The notes under the pieces: model-generated | What the model was told of the DNA's origin: nothing | The model's input: the letters and a program-made list of their open reading frames with translations, nothing else | Database searches by the model: none | Position numbers and translations under genes: made by a program | In this document: positions 36,575-49,135 of the stretch, piece after piece | How the letters are laid out: each line of letters begins with the position of its first letter | Numbering within the stretch: the stretch's first letter is position 1 | NCBI GenBank assembly: GCA_965178125.1 | Contig: OZ237745.1 | Coordinates: 682,001-746,000, forward strand | From: Bilabrum cf. latius | Taxonomy: Eukaryota; Bigyra: Bicosoecida; Bigyra; Bicosoecida | DNA length: 64,000 nucleotides | Direction of reading: 5' to 3'

Positions 36575-39500
36575 TCACATCGGTCTCTTGATGTTTGCAA
36601 AGGAGGGGAAGGTCCTGTCTCGTAATCTCTTGAGCTCTTGCCTAAGAAAATCGATCTCCTCCGCGTGTGCCTTTGCCATTGCCACCAGCCGAGACCGGGT
36701 CACCAGCGTCTGCATCTTGCGCTACGCCTTGCCCTTCGGATTCAAGGCGCCCGCCCCGCCTCTCGATTCCAGGATGGTGGTCCGCACGGCCACTGAGTCT
36801 GCCAGCCGGGACTTTTGCTCCTCAAGCTCTTGGTTCTCCTTGCGGCTCCTGGCAAGCTCTTTCTGAAGCTTGCGGAGCTGCTGCTGCAGCTTGGATATCT
36901 GCCCCTTGTGCGTGTGCTGCAGGAACCTCGCTCGCTTCTCCGCCATGACGATCGCATGCTTCTGCTTCGCCACGATGTCACCTCCCTTCAGCTGCTCGTT
37001 CAGCTCCTTGGTGACCCGCAGCAGCTGCAGGTCGAGGAGCCTCTCGTTGACGTCCAGCGCGGAGCCTTCCGTGTACATCTTCTCCCACTGAAGCAGCCTC
37101 AGCTCCTTGTTGAAGTCCCTATTCCTCTCCATCCACTTTACCCTTGCCTCATTGATGAACTTGATGCGGCGGTTCTCGCGCTCCACGAGCTCCTTGGGCA
37201 CAAGCTTGGCGTCACCGTAGTCGACGCACGGAGCGAAAGGCATCTAGCTGACCACCTCGTCCTGGCCCTGCCTCATCATGACCACCAGCGGAAGATTCGT
37301 GCCGTAGATGACGTTGTGCTCTAGAAGCACCGCCCTCTCCTGCTGCAGGACCTCCATCGAGGCCCTGCTCCGCTCCATGTCGCCCAGGATTGCCGCCCGA
37401 GCCTGCCGCGCACGCTGCACCCGCTTGCTCACTAGAGCCGCGGCATGCGCCGCCTCAATCCTCTCCCTTCGCTTGGACATCGCCTGGTCCCAAGCGACGG
37501 GCGAGACCATCTCCTGGGTAAGCCCTTCCGGCATCTCGCGCTGGGACGGCTCCCTGAGCCGAGCCTGCAGTCGCCTCTCATCGGCCTCGGCCGTCTGAGC
37601 CTGGGCCTTTCGCTGAGCCAGGCGAGCCGCGGTGGAGTAGGGGTCTATGGGCACCGCGCCGCCCTCATCGGCCGCAGAGATGTTCCCAGCGCCGAGTGCA
37701 GCCTGCTCCACTTCAGAGGTGGGCACATCCCATGCGAACACCTTGCAGAGAAGCTGCACCACCCCCCTCTCCATGTCCCCGGCCGTCTCTCGCAGGGCCA
37801 GCCGCAGCTGCCGGTCAGAAGCCGCTTGCTGCGCCGCAGCCTGTGTCTCCTCTAGCTCGCCCGCGGCCTCTCTGAGCTCCGGTTCCAGCTCGCCCAGCTC
37901 CTGCCTGGCACCCTCCAGGTCCATCTCAAGAGCGCGCATCCGCTGCAGCACCGCCTGTTCCCGCTCGATGTTTGCGTCCCTGCCCATGACCTGCACGGCC
38001 AGCCGGTGGGCGTAGGCCTCCTGGGCCAGCACGCAGCGTAGGTACTCGTCCCTTGCGACCAGCTCCTCCCCGAGAGCCGCATCGAAGGAAGCCACGTGGC
38101 TCTCGATCTGTGACTGCAGGGACTGCATTTCCTCCCGAAGGGCCTCCCTCCTCTCCGCCTTGCGGGCAGCGAGCTCCTCCCTGACCTTGCGCACCGCCGC
38201 GATCTTCTCAGCCTGCTCGTCGGTGAGCGCCTGTTCCAGGGCCATGAGCTGGGCAGCCGCCCTGCCGGTCCCGAAGCCCTGCGATGCCCTCCGGCCACCG
38301 GCGCCTGCTGGCGTCTTGCTTCCCTTCTTGCCCTTGCCTTTTCCCTTGCCCTTTCCCCCGGCAGCACCCCCTCGCAGCGCGTCCTCGTTCGCCTCCGCAC
38401 GAGCCGCAGCCTCCGCCCTCAGGACATCCTCCATCCAAGGCTCCTCCAGCGCGTCATACTTGTCCTGAAGCTTCTGGATCTCGTCCTTGGCTGCAAGCGT
38501 GCCACTCATCATGTCGTCCAAGGCGCGCTCTGGGGCATCGTCCTTGTTCTTCTCAGCCTCTTCCTTCCGGATGCGCTCCTCTTCAGTAAGCCTTGCCCTC
38601 TCGGCGTCGCTCACATAGGGCGGAAAGCCGACGTGCTCCTCCCCGATCTTAAAGCAAGAGTCCTCCGTCTCTTCCTCGCTCAGCCTGGGCTCAAATACAT
38701 CCCCGGAGAAACCTTCTGCCCCCATAATCTTGCGCACGCGACGCGCCTTGTCGTGGATTCGCTTCATCTCCTCCTTCTTGCGCTAGCGGATCCCCCGCAG
38801 CTTCGCATTGAACGTGCGCTGCACGGCCCTTACCAGCTCCCGCAGCAGCAGGATTTGCGCCCGCTTCTGACCCGGCATGCGCACTGCGGCGGGATGGTAC
38901 AGCAGTTTCACCAGGCTCTCGCCCTCCCAGGTGGCAACCTCGCCCACCACCCCCCCTTCCTCCTCGCCATCGCCGTCGTCTTGCGCGCCCCCACCCGCGG
39001 CACGGTCGTCGATCTCGCCTTCTTTGCCCTCCCCCTCCTCCGCGGCCCTGCCGGGACTGGATGGCCCCTGCTGTGCCTGCTCCCCGCTGGCCTTCCTGCG
39101 AGTCACGGCGTCCTTCAGCTGCTGCACGGGCCTCAGGGATGGTGCGAGCAGCCCGCAGTCGAACACCCAGTCGATGTCGGCTGGGAAGAAGGACGCGATG
39201 TCGGGCCACACCCTGGCCCCTCTCCCGCCGGGCACCATCTCGGCACTCAGCTGCGCCCCCGGCATGCCAGATTGCCCACTTTTCGCGGCCTGCTGCTCGT
39301 GCCACCTGAGCTCCTCCTGCTCCACCCTCCTGAGCGCAGTCACCCTCTGCAGCTGCGCGGCCTCTTCCTCGCTGATCTTCCGGATGGGCATGCTCTCCAC
39401 CACGACGTCTGCCTTGAGGCCCTGCACCTGCCAGTAGGGCTCCTCCATCGAGTCAAAGGCGTCTGCCTTAATCTCCTCCGCCTACTCGGTGAGCTCGTCC

Positions 39501-42500
39501 ACGCGGCCTTGGAGCTGCGTGCGCCTGCTCTCCACCTGCTCCTGGAACTCGGCCTCGACCTGGGCCTTGCCCTGCTCGTCGATCACGAACTCCTCGTGGT
39601 CCAGCTTCTCGATCTCGGGCTTGGTCTCGTTCTCAGCCAGCAGTGCCTGCAGCTCTTCCTAAATCTATGCGAGCTCCTGCCGGAAACCTTCCCTGTCCTT
39701 GCGCGCCTGAGCCTCTTGCTGCATGGCCACCCTAAGTGCGAGCAGGTCGCTGGTGGCGGCCTGGGCAGCCGTCCAAGACATGCAAGCATCCTCGCCGATG
39801 CCGTCTTCCACCGCCACGGGACCCCCAGGCCCGTCACTACCGCTGCCCACGGAGCCCAGGCTACCCATGATTCCGATCGCATCGCTGGCCACGCTGCCGG
39901 CAGTTGGGCGTGACGGCTGCGCGTCGGCTGATCCCATCACGGCCACCACCGCACCCCCACCGAGAGCCTCGGAGGAGCCCACAGCACCTGCCACCACCAT
40001 CACCGTCTCCCACCAGTTCAGCTCGTCGGTGGAAGGCCGAGGGGCAGCAAATCGCGCCACCGAGTCGTGGGTGACGCTTGCGGTGACGACGCTCCCGTCG
40101 GCTCCGCCCGTCATGAAATGGCTCGAGTCAGGCGCCATGGCAGCCGCTGAGATTCCAGCGGCGTGGAAACGGACCTCAGAGGCCTCCCTTGCGCTCCCTT
40201 GCAGCACATCGACGACCCACGCCAGGGCGCTGCCGTCGGCTGCGCAGGACAGCAGGACCTCCTCATGGCCTTCCTGCCGCCCACGGTTCTCGCCAGTTGG
40301 CGCCGCAACGACAATCGCGCCTGACGTATGCCCGACCAGCGGACCGACGTACTCGAAATCAGCAACCACCTGCACCGCCTCGACCGTGCTCGGTCCCACG
40401 GACGACGAGGATGCAGCCGCGACGGGGAGGTCGCTAGCCGCCAGCTGCTCGTTGCCCTCTGCAGGGACCGCCAGGGTGGATTGCTCAACCGAGGCCGGCC
40501 TCCAGCTCGGCCTCAGAATGTTCACCAAGGGTGATGTCGGGCACACCGTGACTAGAGAATCCGACTCGCCGTGCGGCTGGACGTGCATGCTTGACGCCGG
40601 GGGCAGGATCTGGAAGGGCATGCCGTCGCCCATGTCTGCAAGGCAGTGGAGGCTCACTCGGCCTGAGAGCTCCTGCACGGCGTCAGCAAAGGGGCGGAGA
40701 TCCACGCTGCCCAAAGACACGCCCGCAACCTACGCCTCGGCGGCGGCCTCCGCAACCACGGCACAAGCCGTGCGGATGTGGTCCTCGGTCGGCACCGGGA
40801 CTGCAGACACTGCTCCGGACGCGTGGCTGATCACGACCTCCGCCGCATTGTCCACGTTCTCGAGGCATCGCCATGCCATGGACAGGGCGCGGCCCACCTC
40901 GAAGGTATCTTCGCTGCTAGAACCACCCGGCACGATGCCGGTGCGCGGCAGCAGGGCCGATCCAACCGGAACAAGAAGCGTCCTTGCAGCGGTGCGGCGT
41001 GCGCTGGCATCCTCGCGGAGCTTCTCGGCGGGAGGGGTGCCCATGTACAGCGCAAAGAAAGCCACGCTGTTCCCCTCGCCCGACATGGTGGCCAGCAGAG
41101 GCAGCTCCCCGGGGCAGAACGCCGCGGCGGTTACCGGGTGCCTATGCGCCGCAGCGCAGTGCACCGATTGCAGTAGAACGCTGGGGGCTCGCGCACCTTC
41201 CGTGGCCGATGCGTGCTGGCTCGAGTTATCGGCCACAGCTACAAGTCGCACGTGTCCGCTCGACGATCCCACGGCCACCAGGGGCAGCCGCGGATGCGCC
41301 GCTAGGCAGGACAGCTCGTCGGTGAATCCTGCCGCGGGTGCTCTGGATCCTAGGCTGCGATCCGTCGCCCTGGCATCATCTTGTTCCCTGCGCTCGAGCT
41401 TCTGCGATTTCGCTGCGGCTTCCGCGTCCGATTCCTGAATGGCCACGATCGCCAGTGCACCCTGCCTCCTGCGCTCAGCCGCGTCATCTGCTTCGTCCCT
41501 GTCCGCGCCTTCGGACGCCTTGGACTCCGCCGACGCAGATGACCCCCGCCCGTCGGCGCCGCCCTCGTCGAGAGGGTCGGCGTCTGCGCCGGCCCCGGAG
41601 GCTGCAGATCCGAACGTCGGCACCCTGGATTGAACCACGTCCGGTGATACCGACAGGGCGGGCTCCGCTCCGGAAGCGTCCTTGATGGCCACGTGGAGGC
41701 TGGGCTTCTTGAGACCGCCGAGACGAAACGCGCCCGCCGGGCCACCGGAGCCCCCACCCTTCCCTTTGCCGTCCTCTGGGCCGCCTTCGTCGTCACCCCC
41801 GGGAGACTCGCCGCCATCCCGACTCTCTTCCTTGACGATGTTGTCCACATCTAGCTCGGCGGGTGCCTCTGCTCGCCAGAACGTGCGGGCGCCGAGCTGC
41901 GCGCCGGAGGGTGCCTCATAGATACGGAGGGTGCCGTCGGCGGCGATGGCAGCAAACCGAGAGCTCGAATCGATCGGCGTGGCTTCGTCGTCTCCACTGC
42001 CTTGCAACTGCGCGAGCGGCTGCAGGGCCAGGATGGCGCCAAGCGGCGCGTCCGAGATCGCCGTGGCAACCAGGTCTGGCACACCTCTCTTGCCGCCGCT
42101 GCGCCTGCCTGCGCCGTCCTCCACGCCCGTGGGTGACGCCGTGACGCGTCCGCCCGCCCCATCGGGATTCTCAACAGAGGCCGAGTGGCCAGCCCCCACG
42201 CCGCCCTCTTCATCCTCGTCGTCTTCAGGGGGCAACCTGTCCACAGGGGCTCGGAACACCAGCCCGGATGCCGTCGCCACCACGAGCTCGCTGAGATCCG
42301 GCAGCGGAGCCATGCACGTGATCGCCCCGGCGCTGTGCTGCGCACCGGCCCTGAATCCACCGTACCCCCGTGACACCACCATGGCCCCACCGTGCTGGTG
42401 CTGCTGATGCTCCCCGGAATGATCCCCAGGCGGAAGACCCAGGCCCCGAGCCACAAGGCCGGGTGGTCCCAGCCGCGGGCACGGCATCTTCAGCTCGAGC

Positions 42501-45007
42501 TACCTGTGGAGGGTGAGCTCATCTAGCTCCAGCACCCGTATGATACCGTCAGTGCATCCGGCGATCACAAACTCGGACGTGACGAACATGGCCGACACGG
42601 CGGCGCCCTGGCACGGCTCAACGGTCTGGATGCACTCCCCGGTCATGGGGTCGAACCGCATCAACCATCCGTAGTCATTGGCCGCCAGAACCTTCCCGCG
42701 GGGGTCCCAGCAGTGGCACAGGAACCTTCTGCGAGCCTCCCAGGCGGCTGCAGCCGCCGAGTTGGCCACCACGGGCCAGCCATTGTCAGGCATGCCGGAC
42801 TGCGACGTCTCTGCCGCTGCAGACTCGCTGACGCCGAGGAGCTGCGACTCTGTCATTCCGCCAACACCGGCCGCCACTGCGGCAGGGGGCCTCTACGGCG
42901 ACATCTCCCCAGCCCCGCCGACCGCACCAGCCTGCGCCACGGACCCGGTGCCTCCCGCTGCTGACGATGCAGACCCGCCTGCAAACGTGAAGGCTTGGCT
43001 CCCCGCCGCAGACACGATCGGGAACGACGTCAGCGGCCCGCCGCCCGCCAGGGACCTGGTTCCAGTTTTCAATGGGCCCCCCACGGTGCTCCCGTCGGGG
43101 ATTACAGTCGCTGCCCCTGTCTGCACGCCCTCCAGCTGCAGCCCAGCAACGTGCACTGAGGCCCCGCCTGCACCCGCGGAGAGGGGCAGCAGCCCACCGA
43201 CCGACGCAGCCGTGTAAACCTGCTCCCCATCGGTACCATCGCTCCCGTCGGCGCCGCGCTCTTGCGGAACATGCTCCCCGAGAAGGTGCGGAAGGACCTC
43301 CGGGGTAGGCAGCACCCCGCACTCGGACGCGTCGCCTGGTCCTGCGAGCCCTGCGAATCGAGAAGCCACAGCAAGTCCCTTCATCGCTGCGGCCACGTCG
43401 GTGTCCAGCCCCGTCGCTGCATTCGCCATAGCCTCTTCGCTGACGCGCTCGTCCTCCTCGCCGTCTGCCCGGGCGTCGAGCGAGCCACTGCCCTCATGCT
43501 GCTGCTGCTCGCTCGCCTCAGCTCCATGGCCCAGGTGCTGGCTCTTGCCCGCCGCAGAGCTTCGGCACTGACTTACTGCCCGCGCCGCGTTCTTCGTTTC
43601 GCGGATGCTAGCAGGGGTGGAGTCGGGCAGCGATGCGGGGAGGCACAGCAGGATCTCTCGCTCGCCTCTGCGAACAATGTGCCAGAACTGCAGACCAGTG
43701 GGCCCTGTGGACGCCGCCACTGTGCTATCACTGGGACAGAAGGATGCTTGGTCCACCGGTGACGTGTTCGCAGGAGCGGCCGCCACTGGACCGGCCATGG
43801 TCGGCTCGGCCAGAGGGCTCTGAAGCCCTTGTAGAGACCATGTGCTCGCCCCAAAGCCGGCATCGGAACTGAACGCAAGACACCGTTGCCCATCCCTGCG
43901 ACATTGAAAGAGGACAATTATAGGCATCAGATCACTTGGATCCATCGATAGGCTGGCACAAGCGCAACCAGCAGGACATGCCAATCTCACCGAGACAGTG
44001 CAATCGCGTCATAGCGGAACTGTGCGCCGCCCCGCAGCCTTGCCACAAGCTCATCACTGGCATACTCCTTCACGAGAATGGTTGGCTCTGTTTCCTCAGC
44101 CGCGACCGCAACGAGCCCACAGGCTGGGGCAGCGAAGAATGCTGAGAGTTGCCGCAGTGGTTCCACCTATCGTACGGTGCACTATGGACTCCCCAAGCTT
44201 ATCTGCACCATCTACTTTTGAGATGGATACACGAGCGATCTCTGCGGGGCCCTTCATAATAGCCAAGGGGGCAAAGTGGATAGTGTTGACAGCAATACGC
44301 AGCGGGGAGTGGGACTGGTCGAGATTCTGGGCTCACTGAGTCCATTGCAGCAAGGCTTGGGGGCATCTGTAGTACATTTGTTACGAGAACGTGCAATGGC
44401 CCATTCTGTTCGTCCATGGTACGGACTTTTGCTGGTTTGCCTCAACGGCACTTTATTGGTTGGGTGCTGAATCTGGTTTACGAGGCTGCAGCAGCGGGCA
44501 GGAAACAGGCAGCCTCGATGGGCTAGTGTCTTGCACTTTGCAATTTCTGGAAATTCATGGAGTAGTACAGATCCTTCTTAAGATAGAGGTGATGGCAACA
44601 AGTAGTGCACGATGCCGTAGCCGCGTTGGCACTGGCCCAGTACCCGTAGGGCCATAGGCACTGGACGTAGTGCCGACGTCCCGGCGCGGCGTGTTCCATG
44701 GCACCGCAACAGCACATTGGAAACGCCGGGTGTGGTACCTCACATTGAATGTTCTACTCTGCAGCCATGACTCATGAGCGGTGATGCAATGCAACCAGAC
44801 GACCGGGAGCACTGACAGGCACAGGCCGCTCACCGTGACGTCCACGTCGGACGTGCCAGATCCGACGGTCACCGCGCCCGAAAACTTGAGCGAGGACGAG
44901 CCTGACAGCAAGCGTATGCCACCAGATGCTGCAGACACCACCGCGCCCGACCACAGTGTCACCACGCTAGATTGGCCCACTCGCTGGCAGGTCGTCCGCT
45001 TGTGCAT
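36575..45007 (-). CDS. CFAP43: Cilia- and flagella-associated protein 43 (WD-repeat and coiled coil)
   Basis: CFAP43 belongs to the CFAP43/44 complex that tethers inner dynein arm f on axonemal microtubules. Exons 45007-44834, 44241-43991 and 43895-36575 have compatible phases (0, then 2) and total 2,582 codons. The WD propeller is visible: CGLVAVAAEETEPTILVKEY, RGGAQFRYDAIALSRDGQ and LAFSSDAGFGASTW match the CFAP43 pattern. The second half is coiled coil, with the family motif PERALDDMMSGTL near 38520 and a C-terminus EEIDFLRQELKRLRDRTF. About a dozen TAGs (among them 42890, 42497, 40727, 39482, 37244 and 36722) are the only breaks in exon 3. CFAP44 is the close alternative. The protein is longer than usual because of Gly/Ser/Ala-rich inserts. 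Exon 1 and the 592-nt intron are the least certain parts. Confidence 0.85.
44242..44833 (-). other. Probable CFAP43 intron 1 (592 nt)
   Basis: The donor is GTGAGC after exon 1 and the acceptor is CCGCAG before AGATCG, both phase 0. It is the longest intron placed here. A further exon inside it is possible, as a coding-like frame runs across about 44350-44200 in another phase. Confidence 0.5.
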
Positions 45008-45162
45008 CTGCCTCGACGTTCAATCAAGGCGCTGCATATCGGGTGCTGTATCACCTCATTTGGATTGCGTTTCCCGGTCGTCGTCGCCTGGTCGTCGCAC
45101 GGGTCGCTATTGTTGCGATATGATTCGATTAAATCAATTTCGACGATTGCACTTCAGAAACA

Positions 45163-46586
45163 ATGGCGGCTGTGGCAGCCGCTGCTGGCGAAAAGGAAGA
45201 AATCCGAAAAGGGTCTGCTATTGATGTCAGTGATGATGTGAAGACCTCGGACGGTGAACCGATTGAGTACAGCGATGGATCTCCCAGGGTACGACTCGAT
45301 GCACACACTCACATCTTGATGGAGAATTGGCCATCCCTAATGGACAAGTACGGTTACGGCGGATTTATTAGACTCGAGCACCACGAAAAAGGAAAAGCGA
45401 AAATGTACAAGGATGACGGCACTTTTTTTCGAGAAATTGAAGATAATTGCTGGTGAGACCATTGAGCACTACTATTCGTCGTGTGAGCTACGACAACGAA
45501 GCATTGTGTGTTGTTCTGCTTGGATATTTAGACTGTGATTATAATAAACGGCGTATCAGTGCATCTTGACAGCGCAAGCATGCCCCCAAATACGCCAGCA
45601 AAGGAGTTGAGCTTGGCGATTCACCCTGTTTGCCATCCTCCACCAAAGGAGATCCAATGTACTCTATGCGACCCACAATGCCCATCGTTCAAAATTGTTT
45701 GCGCAGGTCTCTATCTCGACGCCTTCGCGACTGCGACGGCCTAAAGACTCCGGTCAAGGCGCACGTGCTGAGCACGGTCCCGGTCATGTTCAGCTACTGG
45801 GCCAAGCCCAAGGACTGCCTCGACCTCAGCGCCATGATCAACGACCACATCGCCGAGTGTGCGGCAGCAAACCCGCGCCGATTCATCGGGCTTGGTACCG
45901 TTCCCATGCAGGACCCTGACCTGGCGGTGGACGAGCTGAAGCGATGCAAGACTCTGGGTCTCAAGGGTGTCGAAATAGGCACCCACATCAACGACATGAC
46001 CCTGGCTGACCCCAAGATCTTCAAGTTCTTCCGGGAGGCTGAGCGGCTCGGCATGTCTGTGTTCATTCACCCCTGGGACATGGTGGGCAAGGACCTCATG
46101 GAAAAGTACTGGCTGCCCTGGCTCGTGGGCATGCCCGCCGAGTGTTCCCTGGCAATGTGTTCCCTCATGATGGGCGGCGTGCTGGAGAGGTGTCCCGACC
46201 TGCGTGTCATGATCGCGCACGGGGGCGGGTCGCTGCCCGGCACCATGGGACGAATCCAGCACGGCTACGACGTGAGGCCAGACCTCTGCGCGGTGGACAG
46301 CAAGGTCAGGCCCATGGATTTCCTGGGAACGTTCTGGGCGGATTCCTGCGTGCACGACACCATGTCGCTGGACTACATTTGTAAGGTGTACCACGACGAC
46401 AAGGTGGCTCTGGGATCCGATTATCCCTTTCCCCTGGGCGAGTACACCAAGGCGAGCCTGGGCAAGGACTACGCGGTCGGGGAGGCCCTGGATGCCATGC
46501 ATTGGTCCGAAGACAGGATCAAGAAGGTGGAGTGCACCAACGCGCTGGACTGGCTCAACATGGACGTGAAGGAACTGCTCCGCTGA
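45163..46586 (+). CDS. ACMSD: 2-amino-3-carboxymuconate-6-semialdehyde decarboxylase (ACMSD)
   Basis: This amidohydrolase-fold enzyme decarboxylates ACMS in the kynurenine pathway, diverting tryptophan breakdown away from NAD synthesis. Exons 45163-45452 and 45707-46586 are joined by a 254-nt phase-2 intron (GTGAGA...GCGCAG). The join restores the same spacing as the human protein between DNCW and VLSTVPVMFSYW. Metal ligands are present: DAHTHIL, FIHPWDMVG and LGSDYPFPLG, plus AHGGGSLPGTMGR. There is no internal TAG; stop TGA. The first 40 residues are extra. It is head-to-head with CFAP43, start codons 155 bp apart. Confidence 0.95.
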
Positions 46587-46832
46587 GAGACTCTCGGCCG
46601 ATGCATTGCTTGCTAGGGGCCGGCCGGGGGGCAGGGGGTGTAGGGGGGTCAAGCCAGCCGGATGATTGTGTTTCTTTGCTTTCGTCAAGATGGTTATTCT
46701 TACGGTGAGTATCGCGTGTAGCACTGTTTGCGCGGCAAGCTATGGCGCTGCTGTGGTTCCGTTCTTCCGGTTTTTGGCGATATCTCGCTTCCCCAAGGCC
46801 AGGAGGCCAGTCTCTCCGCTTATCTGGTCAGA

Positions 46833-48429
46833 ATGGCGGGCACGGACCCCACCAAAACGCTCATGATTGTTGCTGGTACGGCTGTGGCTACTGTTGCCGT
46901 ACAGAAGATCGCAGAGTATTTTTTCCCGAAGCTGAAGGGCGATAGTCTCGACGACGCAATGGCTACGATTGGAGGCGGCTCAGGGCCGAAGACGAAGGGT
47001 GCTCAGAAGCTTTAGGAGTTCATTGAATCCGAAATCTTGAAGCAAAGCACCAAGGCAGCTGCAATCAATTTGTCGGGGCCCACCAAGCAATACCCGAAGG
47101 TGGCGTCGCTGGATCCCAAGGACAAGCATAGGGTGCTCGTTACGGGCGGGGCTGGCTTCGTTGGCTCGCACATCGTCGACATGATGATGAAGCAGGGCCA
47201 TACCGTGTATGTCATGGACAATCTGTTCACAGGATACCGAAAGAACATCGAACATTGGCTCGGTGAGAATAGGCAGATGCGTGCGACTTGTCTCGGATGA
47301 CGCGTCGCCTCGCCAATTCGAACTTGACGCCGACTCTGTACAGAAGCTCCAACGAATGGTTATTTGTTACCACGTTTTCTATCTAAGCTTTGGATCTAAA
47401 CCCTGATTTCCCGCAGGCCACCCGAACTTCACATTCTTCCAGCACGACGTGGTGAACCCGTTCTTCGTGGAGGTAGACCGCATCTACCACATGGCGTGTC
47501 CAGCATCGCCTCCTCACTACTAGTTTAATCCAATCAAGACCGTGAAGGTGTCGACACACGGTACGCTGAACATGCTCGGCCTTGCAAAGCGCTGCAGGGC
47601 TCGGCTGCTCTTCACCTCCACGTCGGAGATCTACGGCGACCCTCTGGAGCACCCGCAGAAGGAGACTTACTGGGGCAACGTTAACACGCTCGGAATTCGA
47701 TCTTGCTACGACGAGGGGAAGCGCGTGGCCGAGACGATGTGCTTCTGCTACCAGCAGGAGAAGTTCGTGGACTGCCGCATCGCCCGCATCTTCAACACGT
47801 ACGGGCCCAGGATGGATCCCCATGATGGCCGCGTGGTGAGCAACTTTATCATCCAGAGCCTGAAGGGCCAGGCTCTCACCGTGTACGGTGAGGGGGACCA
47901 GACCCGCTCCTTTCAGTACGTGGAGGACCTGGTCCGCGGGCTGATCGCACTGATGGAGAGCGACTGCACTAAGCCCGTCAACCTGGGGAATCCCACGGAG
48001 AACACCATCCTGGAGTTCGCCAACACGGTCAACGGCGCCGTGGGCAACAACAACCCCATCATCCACAAGCCCCTGCCCCAGAACGACCCTACCAGGCGCA
48101 AGCCCGACATCACCCGAGCCCACGAGGAGATCGGCTGGAAGCCCGTTGTTCCCCTGGCCGAGGGCCTGGCCCGCACCATCGACTACTTCAAGGAGGTGGA
48201 GGGCATCGAGAAGCCCGAGGACCACGGCAGGACCACCGACCTGTGGCTCCCCTACCCCCTGGGAGTACCCACCAAGGACGATAAGATGAAGGAGAGTGAG
48301 AGGCCCGCCGGCTGCGTGCAGAGCTACGAGCCCAGCGCCAAGGCCGTGGCGGCGGCTGCGTCGGCGGGAGCGTCTGCCAAGGTGGGCTACGCTGCAGGAG
48401 GGGCAGCAACGGGCGGAGCAAGCAGCTGA
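46833..48429 (+). CDS. UXS1: UDP-glucuronate decarboxylase (UDP-xylose synthase)
   Basis: UXS converts UDP-glucuronate to UDP-xylose for glycan synthesis, usually in the Golgi. Exons 46833-47262 and 47417-48429 (phase 1, GTGAGA...CCGCAG) give 480 residues. An N-terminal hydrophobic helix ([14 protein letters not shown]) fits a type II membrane anchor. The Rossmann motif [10 protein letters not shown], the STSEIYGDP segment and the catalytic YDEGKR are intact. Two TAGs are read as Gln: 47013, and 47521 in [17 protein letters not shown], where many bacterial homologues have Gln. The C-terminal 50 residues are Ala/Gly-rich and not conserved. TGA stop. Confidence 0.95.
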
Positions 48430-49135
48430 GGACCGACGAGGCCGCTTGGCGTTGCTAGCTGAGAGGCCCATGTGTTAACTGTCAATTCTGCGCTTTAAAA
48501 TTCAGATTGGGAATTGAACAACGGCCCGTGCGACCCTGTGCTCTCGTGGAGCCTTCTTTTGGGTTCCTTGGTTCCGGTTCTCGACTCGCCCGCAATATCT
48601 TTACTACGTTTGTACACTCAGTGACGACAAAATCACTAAGTCGTAATAGCAGGCCATCGTGGTGCGCACGATGGGCCCCAGTTCTCTGCGCCGCTTTGCT
48701 GCCCTGCCAGTGCTACTATTTGCTCTCAATTTGAGGCTTGAGCAAGCGATGCTAATTCATGACAAAGATCAGCCAACCCCGTCGGTGTTTGAACAAGCAT
48801 AGCACCCATATCACCTGGTCAATCCATTCGCATTATGCTTTCCAAGGGTGGCGTCCAATGCTGGCGATGGCGCTGCGCAGAGCTGCACAGGAGCATCGGT
48901 ACCGTTCATAGAGCAAGCGAAGCGCTAGAATGCCGATAAGCTCAATGCGGCATGCGCAGTGCAAAGCACAAGATAGTACATTGCCAATGCGAGCACATGC
49001 TAGCACTTGGGGGAGGACTGGTTCCAAGATTTGACCTCGACACCGGTGCGGTTTGTTGCTCTGGATGTGTGGGCAAGGGCCGGATTCGTTTGGGCTATTG
49101 TACCGTAGTCCTTAGATTTTCAGGTCAGACTTGAG
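48430..49135. other. Intergenic, about 0.7 kb
   Basis: I see no supported gene between UXS and the GT92-like gene. It probably contains the downstream gene's promoter. Confidence 0.4.

Noticed and set aside
39723-41438. 571-codon plus-strand frame opposite CFAP43
   Set aside because: Low-complexity antisense frame with no recognisable domain; the minus strand carries the conserved gene.
44142-44167. A 25-nt micro-intron in CFAP43
   Set aside because: It would need a GTGGAA donor, unlike the GTRAG donors elsewhere; the reading through three TAGs as Gln with a CGCAG acceptor at 44242 keeps the frame instead.
47383-48471. 362-codon minus-strand frame opposite UXS
   Set aside because: Antisense shadow of a strongly conserved coding exon.
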